Source: Citrobacter tructae
GTDB taxonomy: Bacteria > Pseudomonadota > Gammaproteobacteria > Enterobacterales > Enterobacteriaceae
Direction: 5' to 3'
DNA length: 64,000 bases
NCBI RefSeq assembly: GCF_004684345.1
Contig: NZ_CP038469.1
Coordinates: forward strand, 1,736,001 to 1,800,000
Positions 21,287 to 29,395 of the stretch are shown piece after piece. Each line of letters opens with the position of its first letter. The stretch's first letter is position 1. Below the pieces are notes generated by a model. The model had not been told where the DNA came from and ran no database searches. It was given only the letters and a program-made list of their open reading frames with translations. The translations under genes and the position numbers were made by a program.

Positions 21287-21318
21287 TTCCCTGTCTGACT
21301 GAAAAAGAGTACAATAAA

Positions 21319-21343
21319 GGCTCCACGTAAGTGGGGCCTTTTT
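21319..21343 (+). terminator. Rho-independent terminator after pflB
   Basis: GGCTCCAC and GTGGGGCC (one wobble pair) flank a four-base loop and run into five T, about 30 bases after the pflB stop. Confidence 0.85.
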
Positions 21344-21479
21344 AACAGGTTACTCCTCAGACCCAGCCTGTTTCGTCAGCTATCTATACTTATGGATGAC
21401 TGCCAAAACAGACTCGACACAGTTAATAACTGTGCAATCACTCTGGCCCCGGATGGGCCACATCTGGAGATACACCGCA

Positions 21480-22220
21480 ATGTCAGTTATTGGTCGCATT
21501 CACTCCTTTGAATCCTGTGGCACCGTAGACGGCCCAGGCATCCGTTTTATTACCTTCTTCCAGGGCTGCCTGATGCGCTGCCTGTATTGCCATAACCGTG
21601 ATACGTGGGATACGCACGGCGGTAAAGAAGTCACCGTTGAAGAATTGATGAAAGAAGTGGTGACCTATCGTCACTTTATGAACGCCTCTGGTGGCGGCGT
21701 GACGGCATCTGGCGGTGAGGCCATCCTGCAAGCTGAATTCGTTCGTGACTGGTTCCGTGCCTGTAAGAAAGAAGGTATTCATACCTGTCTCGACACCAAC
21801 GGTTTTGTTCGCCGCTACGATCCGGTAATTGATGAGCTGCTGGAAGTGACCGACCTGGTAATGCTCGATCTCAAACAGATGAACGACGAAATTCACCAGA
21901 ACCTGGTAGGCGTATCAAACCATCGTACGCTGGAGTTCGCGCGCTATTTGTCTAACAAAGATATCAACGTGTGGATCCGCTACGTTGTCGTGCCGGGTTG
22001 GTCTGATGATGACGATTCCGCACATCGCCTGGGTGAGTTTACCCGCGACATGGGTAACGTCGAAAAAATCGAATTGCTGCCCTATCACGAGTTGGGTAAA
22101 CATAAATGGGTGGCAATGGGCGAAGAGTACAAACTGGATGGCGTGAAGCCGCCGAAGAAAGAGACCATGGATCGCGTGAAAGGCATCCTTGAACAGTATG
22201 GTCATAAAGTGATGTACTAA
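21480..22220 (+). CDS. pflA: Pyruvate formate-lyase 1-activating enzyme
   Basis: A radical SAM enzyme that abstracts hydrogen from Gly734 of PflB. The protein has 246 residues starting MSVIGRIHSFES, the E. coli start; the frame open from 21396 includes the pflB-pflA spacer and is not used. The [4Fe-4S] motif CxxxCxxC is Cys30-Cys34-Cys37 (GCLMRCLYCHN), and the SAM GGE-type motif is ASGGEAIL near residues 77-84. It follows pflB after a terminator, so it likely has its own promoter as in E. coli. Confidence 0.98.
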   Translation: MSVIGRIHSFESCGTVDGPGIRFITFFQGCLMRCLYCHNRDTWDTHGGKEVTVEELMKEVVTYRHFMNASGGGVTASGGEAILQAEFVRDWFRACKKEGIHTCLDTNGFVRRYDPVIDELLEVTDLVMLDLKQMNDEIHQNLVGVSNHRTLEFARYLSNKDINVWIRYVVVPGWSDDDDSAHRLGEFTRDMGNVEKIELLPYHELGKHKWVAMGEEYKLDGVKPPKKETMDRVKGILEQYGHKVMY

Positions 22221-22234
22221 GTTTAAATCCCTGC

Positions 22235-22270
22235 AAAACGGCTGCCCATCATGGCAGCCGTTTTGTTATT
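22235..22270 (+). terminator. Terminator of pflA
   Basis: AAAACGGCTGCC and GGCAGCCGTTTT form a perfect 12-base stem with a six-base loop and a following TTATTTA, 15 bases after the pflA stop. Confidence 0.85.
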
Positions 22271-22317
22271 TACGCTCATATCTTCGGCAAGTGGGCCATA
22301 GCACAGGAAAGGACGTT

Positions 22318-23109
22318 ATGCGGCTATTCATCTCAGGAGTGTTACTGTTGTCTGCCCAGGCCGTGAATGCCGCCAGCAGCTGCGATATTAATGCCATTAT
22401 CCAGCATGCCTGGCCGAATGCCACGACAACCTCACAAGGTACTATCACTCAAGATAACTTGGTGATAACTACCCATGGAGATTCTCCCAAAAGCGCGATT
22501 TGTCGCGTCTGGCCAGCTCACCCTGAGCTGACCCTGGCCGCCGTTCCGCTGATGTCGCAACAATATAGCGATTACGATAACGTTGGCGATCTGGAGCTTC
22601 TGGTTCTCGACTCCGCCACTCTCGATGTTAAACAGCGACTACGACTGCCAGAGCGTATGAGTGACGACGCCATTCGCATTACTGGGCTGACGCTTGATAC
22701 CGCGCGCTGGAAAGTTGCGCCTGAGCAGACCGCATTTGGTGTGCGAATCTCCCGCACGGGGAGTTCCCGCGTAAATCCATTTAGTGAAGATGCGCTCATG
22801 TTGTTTGTTATAGACAATAATCAGCTACGGCCAATATTGAACGGTATCGTGTTGGTGAATAGCAGCGGAGAATGGGACGGCAACTGCGAGGGAACCTTCA
22901 ACGACAGTAAACGCACCCTGGCGCTGGATTCTGGCTCACAGAATGGATTCGCCGATATTCGGGTAACTGAGAAAAACGTGGCATCCACCACAAATACTGA
23001 CGCCAATGGCGAGTGTGTATCTAAGGACAAACCTGGCAAAACGACAACGTTGCTACGATATGATGGCAAGCAATATGTCGTACCCAAATCCCTCATGCCT
23101 CTGGAATAA
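22318..23109 (+). CDS. Predicted exported protein of unknown function
   Basis: I do not recognise this gene. The 263-residue form starting MRLFISGVLLLSAQAVNAAS is chosen because AGGAAAGGA sits just before it; an upstream frame to 22291 has no ribosome-binding site. Residues 1-18 form a typical signal peptide with an Ala-X-Ala-like cleavage site, so the protein is probably periplasmic. Four cysteines (22, 62, 190, 233) could make two disulfides. The mature part has several predicted beta strands (DLELLVLDSATL, ALMLFVIDNNQL, TTLLRYDGKQYVV) and no helix-rich region. It stands alone after the pflA terminator and converges with the RpiR-type regulator across a long hairpin. Absent from the K-12 locus. 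Confidence 0.75.
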   Translation: MRLFISGVLLLSAQAVNAASSCDINAIIQHAWPNATTTSQGTITQDNLVITTHGDSPKSAICRVWPAHPELTLAAVPLMSQQYSDYDNVGDLELLVLDSATLDVKQRLRLPERMSDDAIRITGLTLDTARWKVAPEQTAFGVRISRTGSSRVNPFSEDALMLFVIDNNQLRPILNGIVLVNSSGEWDGNCEGTFNDSKRTLALDSGSQNGFADIRVTEKNVASTTNTDANGECVSKDKPGKTTTLLRYDGKQYVVPKSLMPLE

Positions 23110-23184
23110 GAACACCATAACGTCTGAAAATGAGACCATGGAAAGCGTAAAAAGTAATATGGGCAGAAAGTGATATCCTCACTT

Positions 23185-23223
23185 TTCCGGCGTCATTCTT
23201 GACTTGCAGGAGGGACGCCGGAA
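23185..23223. terminator. Hairpin between convergent genes
   Basis: TTCCGGCGTC and GACGCCGGAA form a perfect ten-base stem around a 19-base loop, between the exported-protein gene and the convergent regulator gene. There is no clear T run, so it may act as a weak bidirectional terminator. Confidence 0.5.
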
Positions 23224-23231
23224 TCCAATCT

Positions 23232-24080
23232 TTACGACATAAAGTATTCCGACAGCTTATTCGTCACGCTTTCAATCGAGAAAATGCGTTTCTGATGCGC
23301 TTTGCGACATTGCGCGTAGCGTTCGTCCTGTTCTTCCAGCGCGCTCAGCATACGATCCGCCACCATCATCGCCCCAGCAATCTCGGCAAACCCCGATTCC
23401 CCTTCCCCCTGTAGCGCAACAGCCGCCTGCAAGTTCCAGTCAGAAAGCCGGCTTAATGGCGCAAACGATCCCCGCGTCAGAGAGACAATTTTTATCCCCT
23501 GTTCCTTCGCCAGCGCCAGTGCCTGCATCATATCTGTGGACACTTGCTCAGTATGGATAACAATAATCCCGGTCTTTTGGCTGTCGGCCAACGGAGAGAT
23601 CGCAGCCGGATAGAATCTGTCTATATAGCTGGCGATTTTCCCCATCTGTACCAAATTTATCTGTAGAAACAATGCCACGGGTACAGCCGTCCCGACCGCA
23701 TAAATCGCAATATTACTGAGTTGGTTAAGCCAGGTTGCCACCGTTTGTAGCTCAATGCTGTCGATAATTGCATTACTGTCACGGACACTGGCAAGTACTG
23801 CCGCAGTCTCTTCACACGCCCCGTCATCCGAGCGCGCCGCGCCCTGCTCCAACGCCAGCGCTGTTCTGAAATCAGAGAATCCTTTAAAACCAAAGGCACG
23901 GCAGAAACGGGTGATACTACCCTCGCTGGTATCAATAGAATCCGCCAGCTCAGTAATCGTGTGTCGCATCACAAAATCAGGATTTTCGGTGATGAAACGC
24001 CCCACCTTTTCCAGGATCGGGCTCAACCCAGAAGCCTCATTTCTTATGTTAATCAACAAATTAGTGTCTATCTGACTCAT
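23232..24080 (-). CDS. RpiR/MurR-family transcriptional regulator of the PTS-transketolase genes
   Basis: A 282-residue regulator with an N-terminal HTH_6 domain (ITELADSIDTSEGSITRFCRAFGFKGFSDFRTAL, roughly residues 46-79) and a C-terminal SIS sugar-phosphate-binding domain (about residues 115-250, IYAVGTAVPVAL). The start at 24080 has AAGG nine bases before it; the open frame to 24116 adds 12 residues without support. It is divergent from the EIIB gene, with 121 bases between the starts containing two inverted repeats. By family precedent the ligand is a phosphosugar, most simply the PTS product; this is inference. Confidence 0.88.
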   Translation of the reverse strand: MSQIDTNLLINIRNEASGLSPILEKVGRFITENPDFVMRHTITELADSIDTSEGSITRFCRAFGFKGFSDFRTALALEQGAARSDDGACEETAAVLASVRDSNAIIDSIELQTVATWLNQLSNIAIYAVGTAVPVALFLQINLVQMGKIASYIDRFYPAAISPLADSQKTGIIVIHTEQVSTDMMQALALAKEQGIKIVSLTRGSFAPLSRLSDWNLQAAVALQGEGESGFAEIAGAMMVADRMLSALEEQDERYAQCRKAHQKRIFSIESVTNKLSEYFMS

Positions 24081-24090
24081 TTTTGGCCTT

Positions 24091-24107
24091 TTTGCACAAA
24101 ATGCAAA
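24091..24107. promoter_or_regulatory. Inverted repeat, candidate operator next to the RpiR-type gene
   Basis: TTTGCA, five bases, TGCAAA: a perfect 6+6 inverted repeat 11 to 27 bases upstream of the regulator start. It is well placed for autoregulation; no binding data exist. Confidence 0.45.
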
Positions 24108-24132
24108 TGCTGTCACATTCTTCGGTCCGCTT

Positions 24133-24154
24133 TGCGATAATAATTTTTATCACA
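24133..24154. promoter_or_regulatory. Inverted repeat, candidate operator of the PTS-transketolase genes
   Basis: TGCGATAA, six bases, TTATCACA: an 8+8 inverted repeat with one mismatch in the divergent spacer. A second AT-rich palindrome, AAATAAT-A-ATTATTT, follows at 24166-24180. Either could be the regulator's operator or part of the promoter. Confidence 0.5.
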
Positions 24155-24201
24155 TCAATGATAGTAAATAATAATTATTTTTACAAACAGGAGAACGTCT
24201 A

Positions 24202-24477
24202 ATGAAAGGTCTGATCGTCTGCCGTACCGGTATGGGCAGCTCGCTAATGCTCAAAATCAAAGCTCAAAAAATCATCGATAAGCATAGCTGGGATATCGAT
24301 CTTGAACATGATGTGCTTTCAGGCTTAAGGACCTGGCAGAACATCGACTTCGTGATCACCATGAGCGACCTCACCGACGAAGTTGAAGCCGCCGGGTTCA
24401 GGGCTATCGGCATCACCGATCTGATGAACAGCGAAGAAATGGAATCAGCGCTCACCAGCATCGTTCAAAATAACTAA
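24202..24477 (+). CDS. PTS system EIIB component, ascorbate/lactose-type
   Basis: A 91-residue cytoplasmic phosphocarrier. The phosphorylation-site cysteine is Cys7 in the loop CRTGMGSS, the P-loop-like signature of the SgaB/UlaB group. It takes phosphate from EIIA and passes it to the sugar bound in EIIC. AGGAGAA Shine-Dalgarno precedes. First of five closely spaced genes, EIIB, EIIC, transketolase N, transketolase C and EIIA. Substrate unknown. Confidence 0.92.
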   Translation: MKGLIVCRTGMGSSLMLKIKAQKIIDKHSWDIDLEHDVLSGLRTWQNIDFVITMSDLTDEVEAAGFRAIGITDLMNSEEMESALTSIVQNN

Positions 24478-24493
24478 CCTCTCCGGGGGAAAT

Positions 24494-25759
24494 ATGGATC
24501 TCCTAAAGTTCATTGTATTCGACATTCTGGGTGTAACCCCACTTTTAGTTGGCTTTATTGCGTTAATCGGCTTGCTAATCCAGCGCAAACCTATCGAAAA
24601 GGTACTTTCAGGTACCTTTAAAACCATTGTCGGATTTCTGGTCTTTGCCGGTGGTGCTGGACTTGCGGTAACCTCTCTCGGTAATTTTCAGACATTATTC
24701 AGCGATGGGTTTGGTCTGAAAGGCGTAATGCCGCTTGCAGAGGCACTAACCGGGTTGGCGCAGACCAAATTTGCCATGTGCGTTTCGCTCATTATGGTCG
24801 TCGGTTTTGGCTGGAACCTGTTTTTTGCACGCTTCACCCCGTTCAAGTACATATTCCTGACGGGCCAGCATAATCTTTATCTTTCAGCCTTATTAACCGT
24901 CACGCTTAAGGCCCTCGGCTACAGTGATGTGACGACAATTATTGTCGGCTCAGTACTGCTGGGGCTGGCAGCATGTATTTATCCTGCTATCGCCCAACCC
25001 TGGATGCGCAAAATCACCGGTAATGATGAAATTGCCATGGGCCATTACGTCACCCTGGCATATGCGCTTTCAGGATGGATTGGCTCTAAAGTTGGTGATC
25101 CTAAGCAATCAACCGAAAAACTGAATCTTCCTGGGTGGCTGGGGATTTTTAAAGACTATATCGTCTCCGTTTCCATCTCCGTCAGTATTTTCTACTACAT
25201 CGCGGCGCTTGCCGCAGGTAAAGAAGCAGTGACTGCCGCCGCGGGAGGAATGCACTGGCTGGTCTATCCGTTATTCCAGTCGCTCACGTTTACTGCATCG
25301 CTCTATATCATCATCACTGGCGTTCGCTTGTTGCTGTCAGAAATAGTCCCGGCCTTTTTGGGGATCTCTGAGAAATTTATTCCTAATGCCAAACCCGCGC
25401 TGGATTGCCCGGTGGTCTTTCCTTATGCCCCTACAGCGACCGTTTTAGGCTTTATTTCCTCTTTTATAGGAGGACTGGTGGTCATGGGTGTACTCGCGCT
25501 GATTGGGCAAACAGTCATCATCCCCGTTGCTATCCCTTATTTCTTCATTGGTGCTACCGCAGCAGTGTTCGGCAACGCCTCCGGTGGCTGGAAAGGAGCG
25601 ATTGCCGGGAGTTTTGTCACCGGCATATTAATTGGCATCGGCCCGGCACTCATCTACCCAATCATGGAATCGGTAGGTTTGTCCGGAACCAGCTTCCCGG
25701 AAACCGACTTCGTTGCACTCGGTTTAGTGGTGTATTACATCGGCAAAATGTTGCCTTGA
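24494..25759 (+). CDS. PTS system EIIC component, UlaA/SgaT-like permease
   Basis: A 421-residue polytopic membrane protein of the PTS ascorbate-galactitol superfamily. It has ten or more hydrophobic segments and the family motifs FNPxx-like NLFFARFTPFKYIFLTGQHN near residue 110 and PYAPTATVLGFISSF near residue 305. The true UlaA is longer (465 residues) and comes with the ulaD/E/F sugar-phosphate enzymes, which are missing here. The gene begins 16 bases after the EIIB stop with a GGGGGAAA ribosome-binding site. Confidence 0.9.
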   Translation: MDLLKFIVFDILGVTPLLVGFIALIGLLIQRKPIEKVLSGTFKTIVGFLVFAGGAGLAVTSLGNFQTLFSDGFGLKGVMPLAEALTGLAQTKFAMCVSLIMVVGFGWNLFFARFTPFKYIFLTGQHNLYLSALLTVTLKALGYSDVTTIIVGSVLLGLAACIYPAIAQPWMRKITGNDEIAMGHYVTLAYALSGWIGSKVGDPKQSTEKLNLPGWLGIFKDYIVSVSISVSIFYYIAALAAGKEAVTAAAGGMHWLVYPLFQSLTFTASLYIIITGVRLLLSEIVPAFLGISEKFIPNAKPALDCPVVFPYAPTATVLGFISSFIGGLVVMGVLALIGQTVIIPVAIPYFFIGATAAVFGNASGGWKGAIAGSFVTGILIGIGPALIYPIMESVGLSGTSFPETDFVALGLVVYYIGKMLP

Positions 25760-25771
25760 TAAGGAATGAAC

Positions 25772-26569
25772 ATGAATATTGACGAACTTAAATCCCACGC
25801 GCTGGCCGCTCGCCGGGATATTGTTTCCATGATTTATGAATCAGGTATTGGCCACCCTGGCGGCGCGTTATCCATTATCGATATTCTGACCTGGATTTAC
25901 GATCAGGAAGTTGATTTAGCTGCATCTCCCCGCGCCCGTATCGTCATGAGTAAAGGCCATGCTGTTGCCGCCCAGTACGCTCTGTTGCATCAAAAAGGCA
26001 AAATTGCGCGTAGCGAGTTTAAGACATTCCGGCAAATTAACTCACGTTTGCAGGGGCATCCCAGCATCAAATCCATGCCAGAAGTGGATGCCACAACGGG
26101 TCTGCTGGGCCAGGGGTTATCCATTGCCTTCGGTATGGCGGCAGCGAAAAAGCAACATGGTGAACCACAGCGCGTTTTCGCCATTATCGGCGATGGTGAA
26201 ATGCACGAAGGACAAATCTGGGAAACGTTGCAACAAGCCGGTCATATGAAGATGGATAATCTGGTGGCGATTATCGACTACAACGGCTTCTCTTCCCATG
26301 ATCCGGTCAATCAGGTGGTGAATCTGGAACCACTGGCCGACAAAGTGCGTCTTTTTGGCTGGCATGTACTCGAACTCCATAATGGCAACGACATGCATCA
26401 GGTGGCTGACACCTTCATGCTATCGCGGCATCTGAAAGGGAAACCCATCGCGATTATTGCGCATACCACCAAAGGCAGCGGTGTTAGCTACATGGAAAAT
26501 AACGGTGACTGGCATTCAAAAACCCCAACCACCGAACAATATCAGCAGGCTATGGAGGAGTTACAATAA
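25772..26569 (+). CDS. Transketolase, N-terminal (thiamine diphosphate-binding) subunit
   Basis: A 265-residue protein corresponding to the first domain of transketolase. It has the diphosphate/metal motif GDGEMHEGQIWE through IIDYN, and HPGGALS and SKGHAVAAQY at the substrate channel. The ATG at 25772 is preferred to the ATG at 25766 because AAGGA lies seven bases before it. Its stop overlaps the next start by one base, suggesting coupled synthesis of the two halves in a 1:1 complex. Split transketolases of this kind include AptA/AptB, which act on apulose 4-phosphate. The substrate here is not known. Confidence 0.9.
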   Translation: MNIDELKSHALAARRDIVSMIYESGIGHPGGALSIIDILTWIYDQEVDLAASPRARIVMSKGHAVAAQYALLHQKGKIARSEFKTFRQINSRLQGHPSIKSMPEVDATTGLLGQGLSIAFGMAAAKKQHGEPQRVFAIIGDGEMHEGQIWETLQQAGHMKMDNLVAIIDYNGFSSHDPVNQVVNLEPLADKVRLFGWHVLELHNGNDMHQVADTFMLSRHLKGKPIAIIAHTTKGSGVSYMENNGDWHSKTPTTEQYQQAMEELQ

Positions 26570-27480
26570 TGAAAGCACCACGAGATGAAATTGGTAACGC
26601 CCTCATAGCCCTGAAACAGCAAGGCTATCCGATTGTCGCCATCGACAGTGATTTAGCCAGTTCCACCCGCACCGACCAGTTTCAGGCCGCTTACCCGGAC
26701 GCGTTCTTTGAGATGGGCATAGCCGAGGGTTCAGCGATGAGTTTTGCTGTTGGTCAGGCACTGGAGGGAAATATCCCTTTTTATGTGAACTTCGCAATGT
26801 TTGTGACAGGCACGGCCTGGACTCAACTACGTCAGGCCTGCTATGCCAATGCAAATATTAAACTTGTCGGCAGCCATCCCGGTATGGATGACGGCCCGGA
26901 TGGTGCCTCCCACCATGCCCTGGAAGATCTCGCGTTAACCCGTGTTTTACCAGGGATCACCATTCTGACTCCTGCCGATGCCGAAGAGGTTGCAGAAGCC
27001 TTTGAGCAAGCAGTGAGAATTAAGGGACCGGTTTATATTCGTGTTGCTCGCGAACCGATGCCCGTGCGCGATAAATCTATCGTTCCCCGAGTGACTGATA
27101 TTGACGCCGTAGAGAACTCAGGCAACGACTTCGCCATTCTTTATGAAGGAAGCGTTCTTGAACAAGCGAGTACGGGTTACGCCCAGCTAAGCGCGCAGGG
27201 AAAACGGGGAAAACTAATTCATGTTGCAACGCTAAAACCGTTTAACCGCCAGCGTTTCCTGCAACTGGTTAACAATTGTCCGCGAATCATTACGATTGAA
27301 AACCATACGATTAACGGTGGACTTGGCGGGCAAGTTGCTGAAGTACTGGCCGAGGAGGGATTAAGTTCACGATTACACCGTCTTGGGACTCAGGATACAT
27401 TTACCGAATCGGGCAACAGCCGACAGCTAAAAGAGAAATACGGAATTTCAGCCTCCGCAATTTGTGAAGCACTCAAATAA
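26569..27480 (+). CDS. Transketolase, C-terminal (pyrimidine-binding) subunit
   Basis: A 303-residue protein matching the pyrimidine-binding and C-terminal domains of transketolase. The segment MGIAEGSAMSFAVGQAL (about residues 48-64) contains the Glu that activates thiamine. GSHPGMDDGPDGASHHALEDLA is the conserved substrate-loop region, and ENHTINGGLGGQVAEVL marks the third domain. The one-base overlap with the N-terminal half indicates translational coupling. A 13-pair hairpin follows before the EIIA gene. Confidence 0.9.
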   Translation: MKAPRDEIGNALIALKQQGYPIVAIDSDLASSTRTDQFQAAYPDAFFEMGIAEGSAMSFAVGQALEGNIPFYVNFAMFVTGTAWTQLRQACYANANIKLVGSHPGMDDGPDGASHHALEDLALTRVLPGITILTPADAEEVAEAFEQAVRIKGPVYIRVAREPMPVRDKSIVPRVTDIDAVENSGNDFAILYEGSVLEQASTGYAQLSAQGKRGKLIHVATLKPFNRQRFLQLVNNCPRIITIENHTINGGLGGQVAEVLAEEGLSSRLHRLGTQDTFTESGNSRQLKEKYGISASAICEALK

Positions 27481-27484
27481 TCGG

Positions 27485-27513
27485 GTGGGCAGGCCGTAAC
27501 ACGGTCTGCCCAC
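27485..27513 (+). repeat. Strong intercistronic hairpin before the EIIA gene
   Basis: GTGGGCAGGCCGT and ACGGTCTGCCCAC pair over 13 bases (one wobble) around three bases. No T run follows, so it is not a standard terminator. It begins five bases after the transketolase stop and ends just before the EIIA ribosome-binding site, where it could protect or process the mRNA. Confidence 0.7.
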
Positions 27514-27531
27514 TGAGATAAGGATAAAATG

Positions 27532-27969
27532 ATGGTATCTACACTGTTTTCAGCCTGTCAGTTTCGGGAACAATGCTGCACCTGGCAGGAGGCCGTACAA
27601 CTGGCCTGTCTCCCTCTGGAAGAACAAGGAGCTATTACAAATAGGTATACTCAGGCAATCATACGTGAAACGGAACAACATGGCCCATGGTATATATTAA
27701 GCCCAGAGTTTGCCCTGCCTCATGCCCGCCCGGAAGAAGGTGTGATCGGTAGTAAAACGCATCTGTCGCTCCTGTGTCTAAAACAGGCAGTACAATTTCC
27801 CGGGCACCCGGATGTGCGGCTAATAATTGTTCTTGCTGCAGCCGACAGCACTCAACATATCGAAATGATTCAACAGTTGGTGTGCTGGTTGGATGAAGCG
27901 GAGCGCTTACACCAGTTATCCCATGCTACCTGCCTGGCGCAACTTCACTCCGCTCTTGAAGAAAGTTAG
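27532..27969 (+). CDS. PTS system EIIA component, mannitol/fructose/ascorbate-type
   Basis: A 145-residue EIIA-2 domain protein that takes phosphate from HPr. The phospho-histidine is in the motif FALPHARPEEGV near residue 63. The ATG at 27532 has AAGGA eight bases before it, a better spacing than the ATG at 27529. It is last in the cluster, behind a large hairpin, and ends only four bases from the stop of convergent ycaM, so there is no room for a private terminator. Together with EIIB and EIIC it completes a PTS permease. Confidence 0.88.
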   Translation: MVSTLFSACQFREQCCTWQEAVQLACLPLEEQGAITNRYTQAIIRETEQHGPWYILSPEFALPHARPEEGVIGSKTHLSLLCLKQAVQFPGHPDVRLIIVLAAADSTQHIEMIQQLVCWLDEAERLHQLSHATCLAQLHSALEES

Positions 27970-27973
27970 TTCA

Positions 27974-29395
27974 TTATGGCTTCCTTCGTGCCAACAGCGG
28001 GAAAATTAAACCCAGTCCGACCAGCACAAACGGTGTCGCAATGTTCAGCGTCAGCTGGAACGTCCACTCAGGGGTAAAGGCTTCCATTTTTGGAAAGATC
28101 CCGGTGAGGCAGGCGAACGCGGTAAAGGCAAAACACCATCCGCCGACGGTTAACGCCAGAGTTTTGTTGCGGATAAAGACATATTCTGACTTATATTTCT
28201 GCGCCAGCCGAATAACAGCAATAAAGGCCACGAACACCCATAAATAACGTAGCGGCATAACAACGGAGTTAAGATTGAGCAACCATTTATACAGGTTATT
28301 CATGTCGCCAATTCCCAGCGTCGGCAACATAATCAGAATCGCGACTAACACTAGCGTCAGTATATAACCGTTCACCGGGGTACCGGACGCATTCGTGCGG
28401 CACAAACGCGCAGGAATATACCGACTGTCTGCATCACCCAGCAAAACTTTAAGCGGCGCATCGATAGAAAACACCAAAGCCGCAATCTGCCCCAGGGTGT
28501 TGGAAACCGCATAAATAACCATCAGCGTGTTTCCCATGCCGTAATACTCACCCAGTTTCTGGAAAGCATAATATTGACCATTGGTCATTAAATCATCGGG
28601 GATATGCCGGGAGTCAAACATCATCCCCATTGCCAGCGATCCAAGGATCGCACACACCGCCACCATAATAGCCAGAATCAACATTCCTTTCGGGAATTCT
28701 CTGCCGGGATTGCGGGTCTGATTAACATAAGGTGAAATTTTCTCCGCACCACCCACCGCGAAGACCAACATCGAAATCGTCGTAATATAGGTGAAATCGA
28801 TGTGCGGAATGAACGATTCCCAGGTGATGTTGGTGGTGGCGATCTCGACATCGGTGATCGCCGGTGCGGTTACCGCCATCACGACATACAGAATCGACAT
28901 CACAAACATCGCAATACCCGCCACCGAGCCAACAATTTTTAGTGACTTCATCCCGCGGGATGCGACCCACATGAAAAAGACAAACAGCGCCAGCGTCAGT
29001 CCCTGCAACGCCACAACGGTGTATTCTTTAATGAGTAACCCATCCCCCTTCAGCGCCCAGCCTAGGGCAATCAGGATAGCCTGCGGTTTCTGCGCCAGGT
29101 AAGGAATATGCACCACCCAGTAAGTCCATGCGGCAAGATAAGCCAGCCCCGGTCCCATGGTATGTTTAATCCAGGTACTGACGCCCCCCTTCCCATCTTT
29201 AAAGGTAGAACCAAGCTGTCCGACGATCAGCGCATAGGGAATAAAATAAAGCGCAAAAATAAAGATCCAGGAGGAGACAACCACTAATCCCTGATTAGCG
29301 TAGTTGTTAACAACGTTGCCAAATCCCCAAACGGTAATAAACGACATCAAGGCGATGTTGTACCATCGCAATTGTTTTTCCTGTACACCGGCCAT
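27974..29395 (-). CDS. ycaM: YcaM, predicted amino-acid/amine APC-family transporter
   Basis: A 473-residue inner-membrane transporter with about 12 hydrophobic segments, E. coli YcaM being 476 residues. The APC-family helix 1 region SFITVWGFGNVVNNYANQGL and helix 6 region VFAVGGAEKISPYVN are visible. The substrate is unproven; relatives are amino-acid:amine exchangers. In K-12 ycaN and ycaK follow ycaM toward pflA; here they are replaced by the PTS-transketolase island. ycaM converges with EIIA. Confidence 0.93.
   Translation of the reverse strand: MAGVQEKQLRWYNIALMSFITVWGFGNVVNNYANQGLVVVSSWIFIFALYFIPYALIVGQLGSTFKDGKGGVSTWIKHTMGPGLAYLAAWTYWVVHIPYLAQKPQAILIALGWALKGDGLLIKEYTVVALQGLTLALFVFFMWVASRGMKSLKIVGSVAGIAMFVMSILYVVMAVTAPAITDVEIATTNITWESFIPHIDFTYITTISMLVFAVGGAEKISPYVNQTRNPGREFPKGMLILAIMVAVCAILGSLAMGMMFDSRHIPDDLMTNGQYYAFQKLGEYYGMGNTLMVIYAVSNTLGQIAALVFSIDAPLKVLLGDADSRYIPARLCRTNASGTPVNGYILTLVLVAILIMLPTLGIGDMNNLYKWLLNLNSVVMPLRYLWVFVAFIAVIRLAQKYKSEYVFIRNKTLALTVGGWCFAFTAFACLTGIFPKMEAFTPEWTFQLTLNIATPFVLVGLGLIFPLLARRKP

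Noticed and set aside
23157..23231. Small RNA gene
   Set aside because: A hairpin is present, but I see no convincing promoter or T run to define a transcript.
24202..27969. Ascorbate utilisation (ula) operon
   Set aside because: EIIB, EIIC and EIIA are of that family, but the lactonase UlaG and the UlaD/E/F enzymes are absent and transketolase halves take their place.
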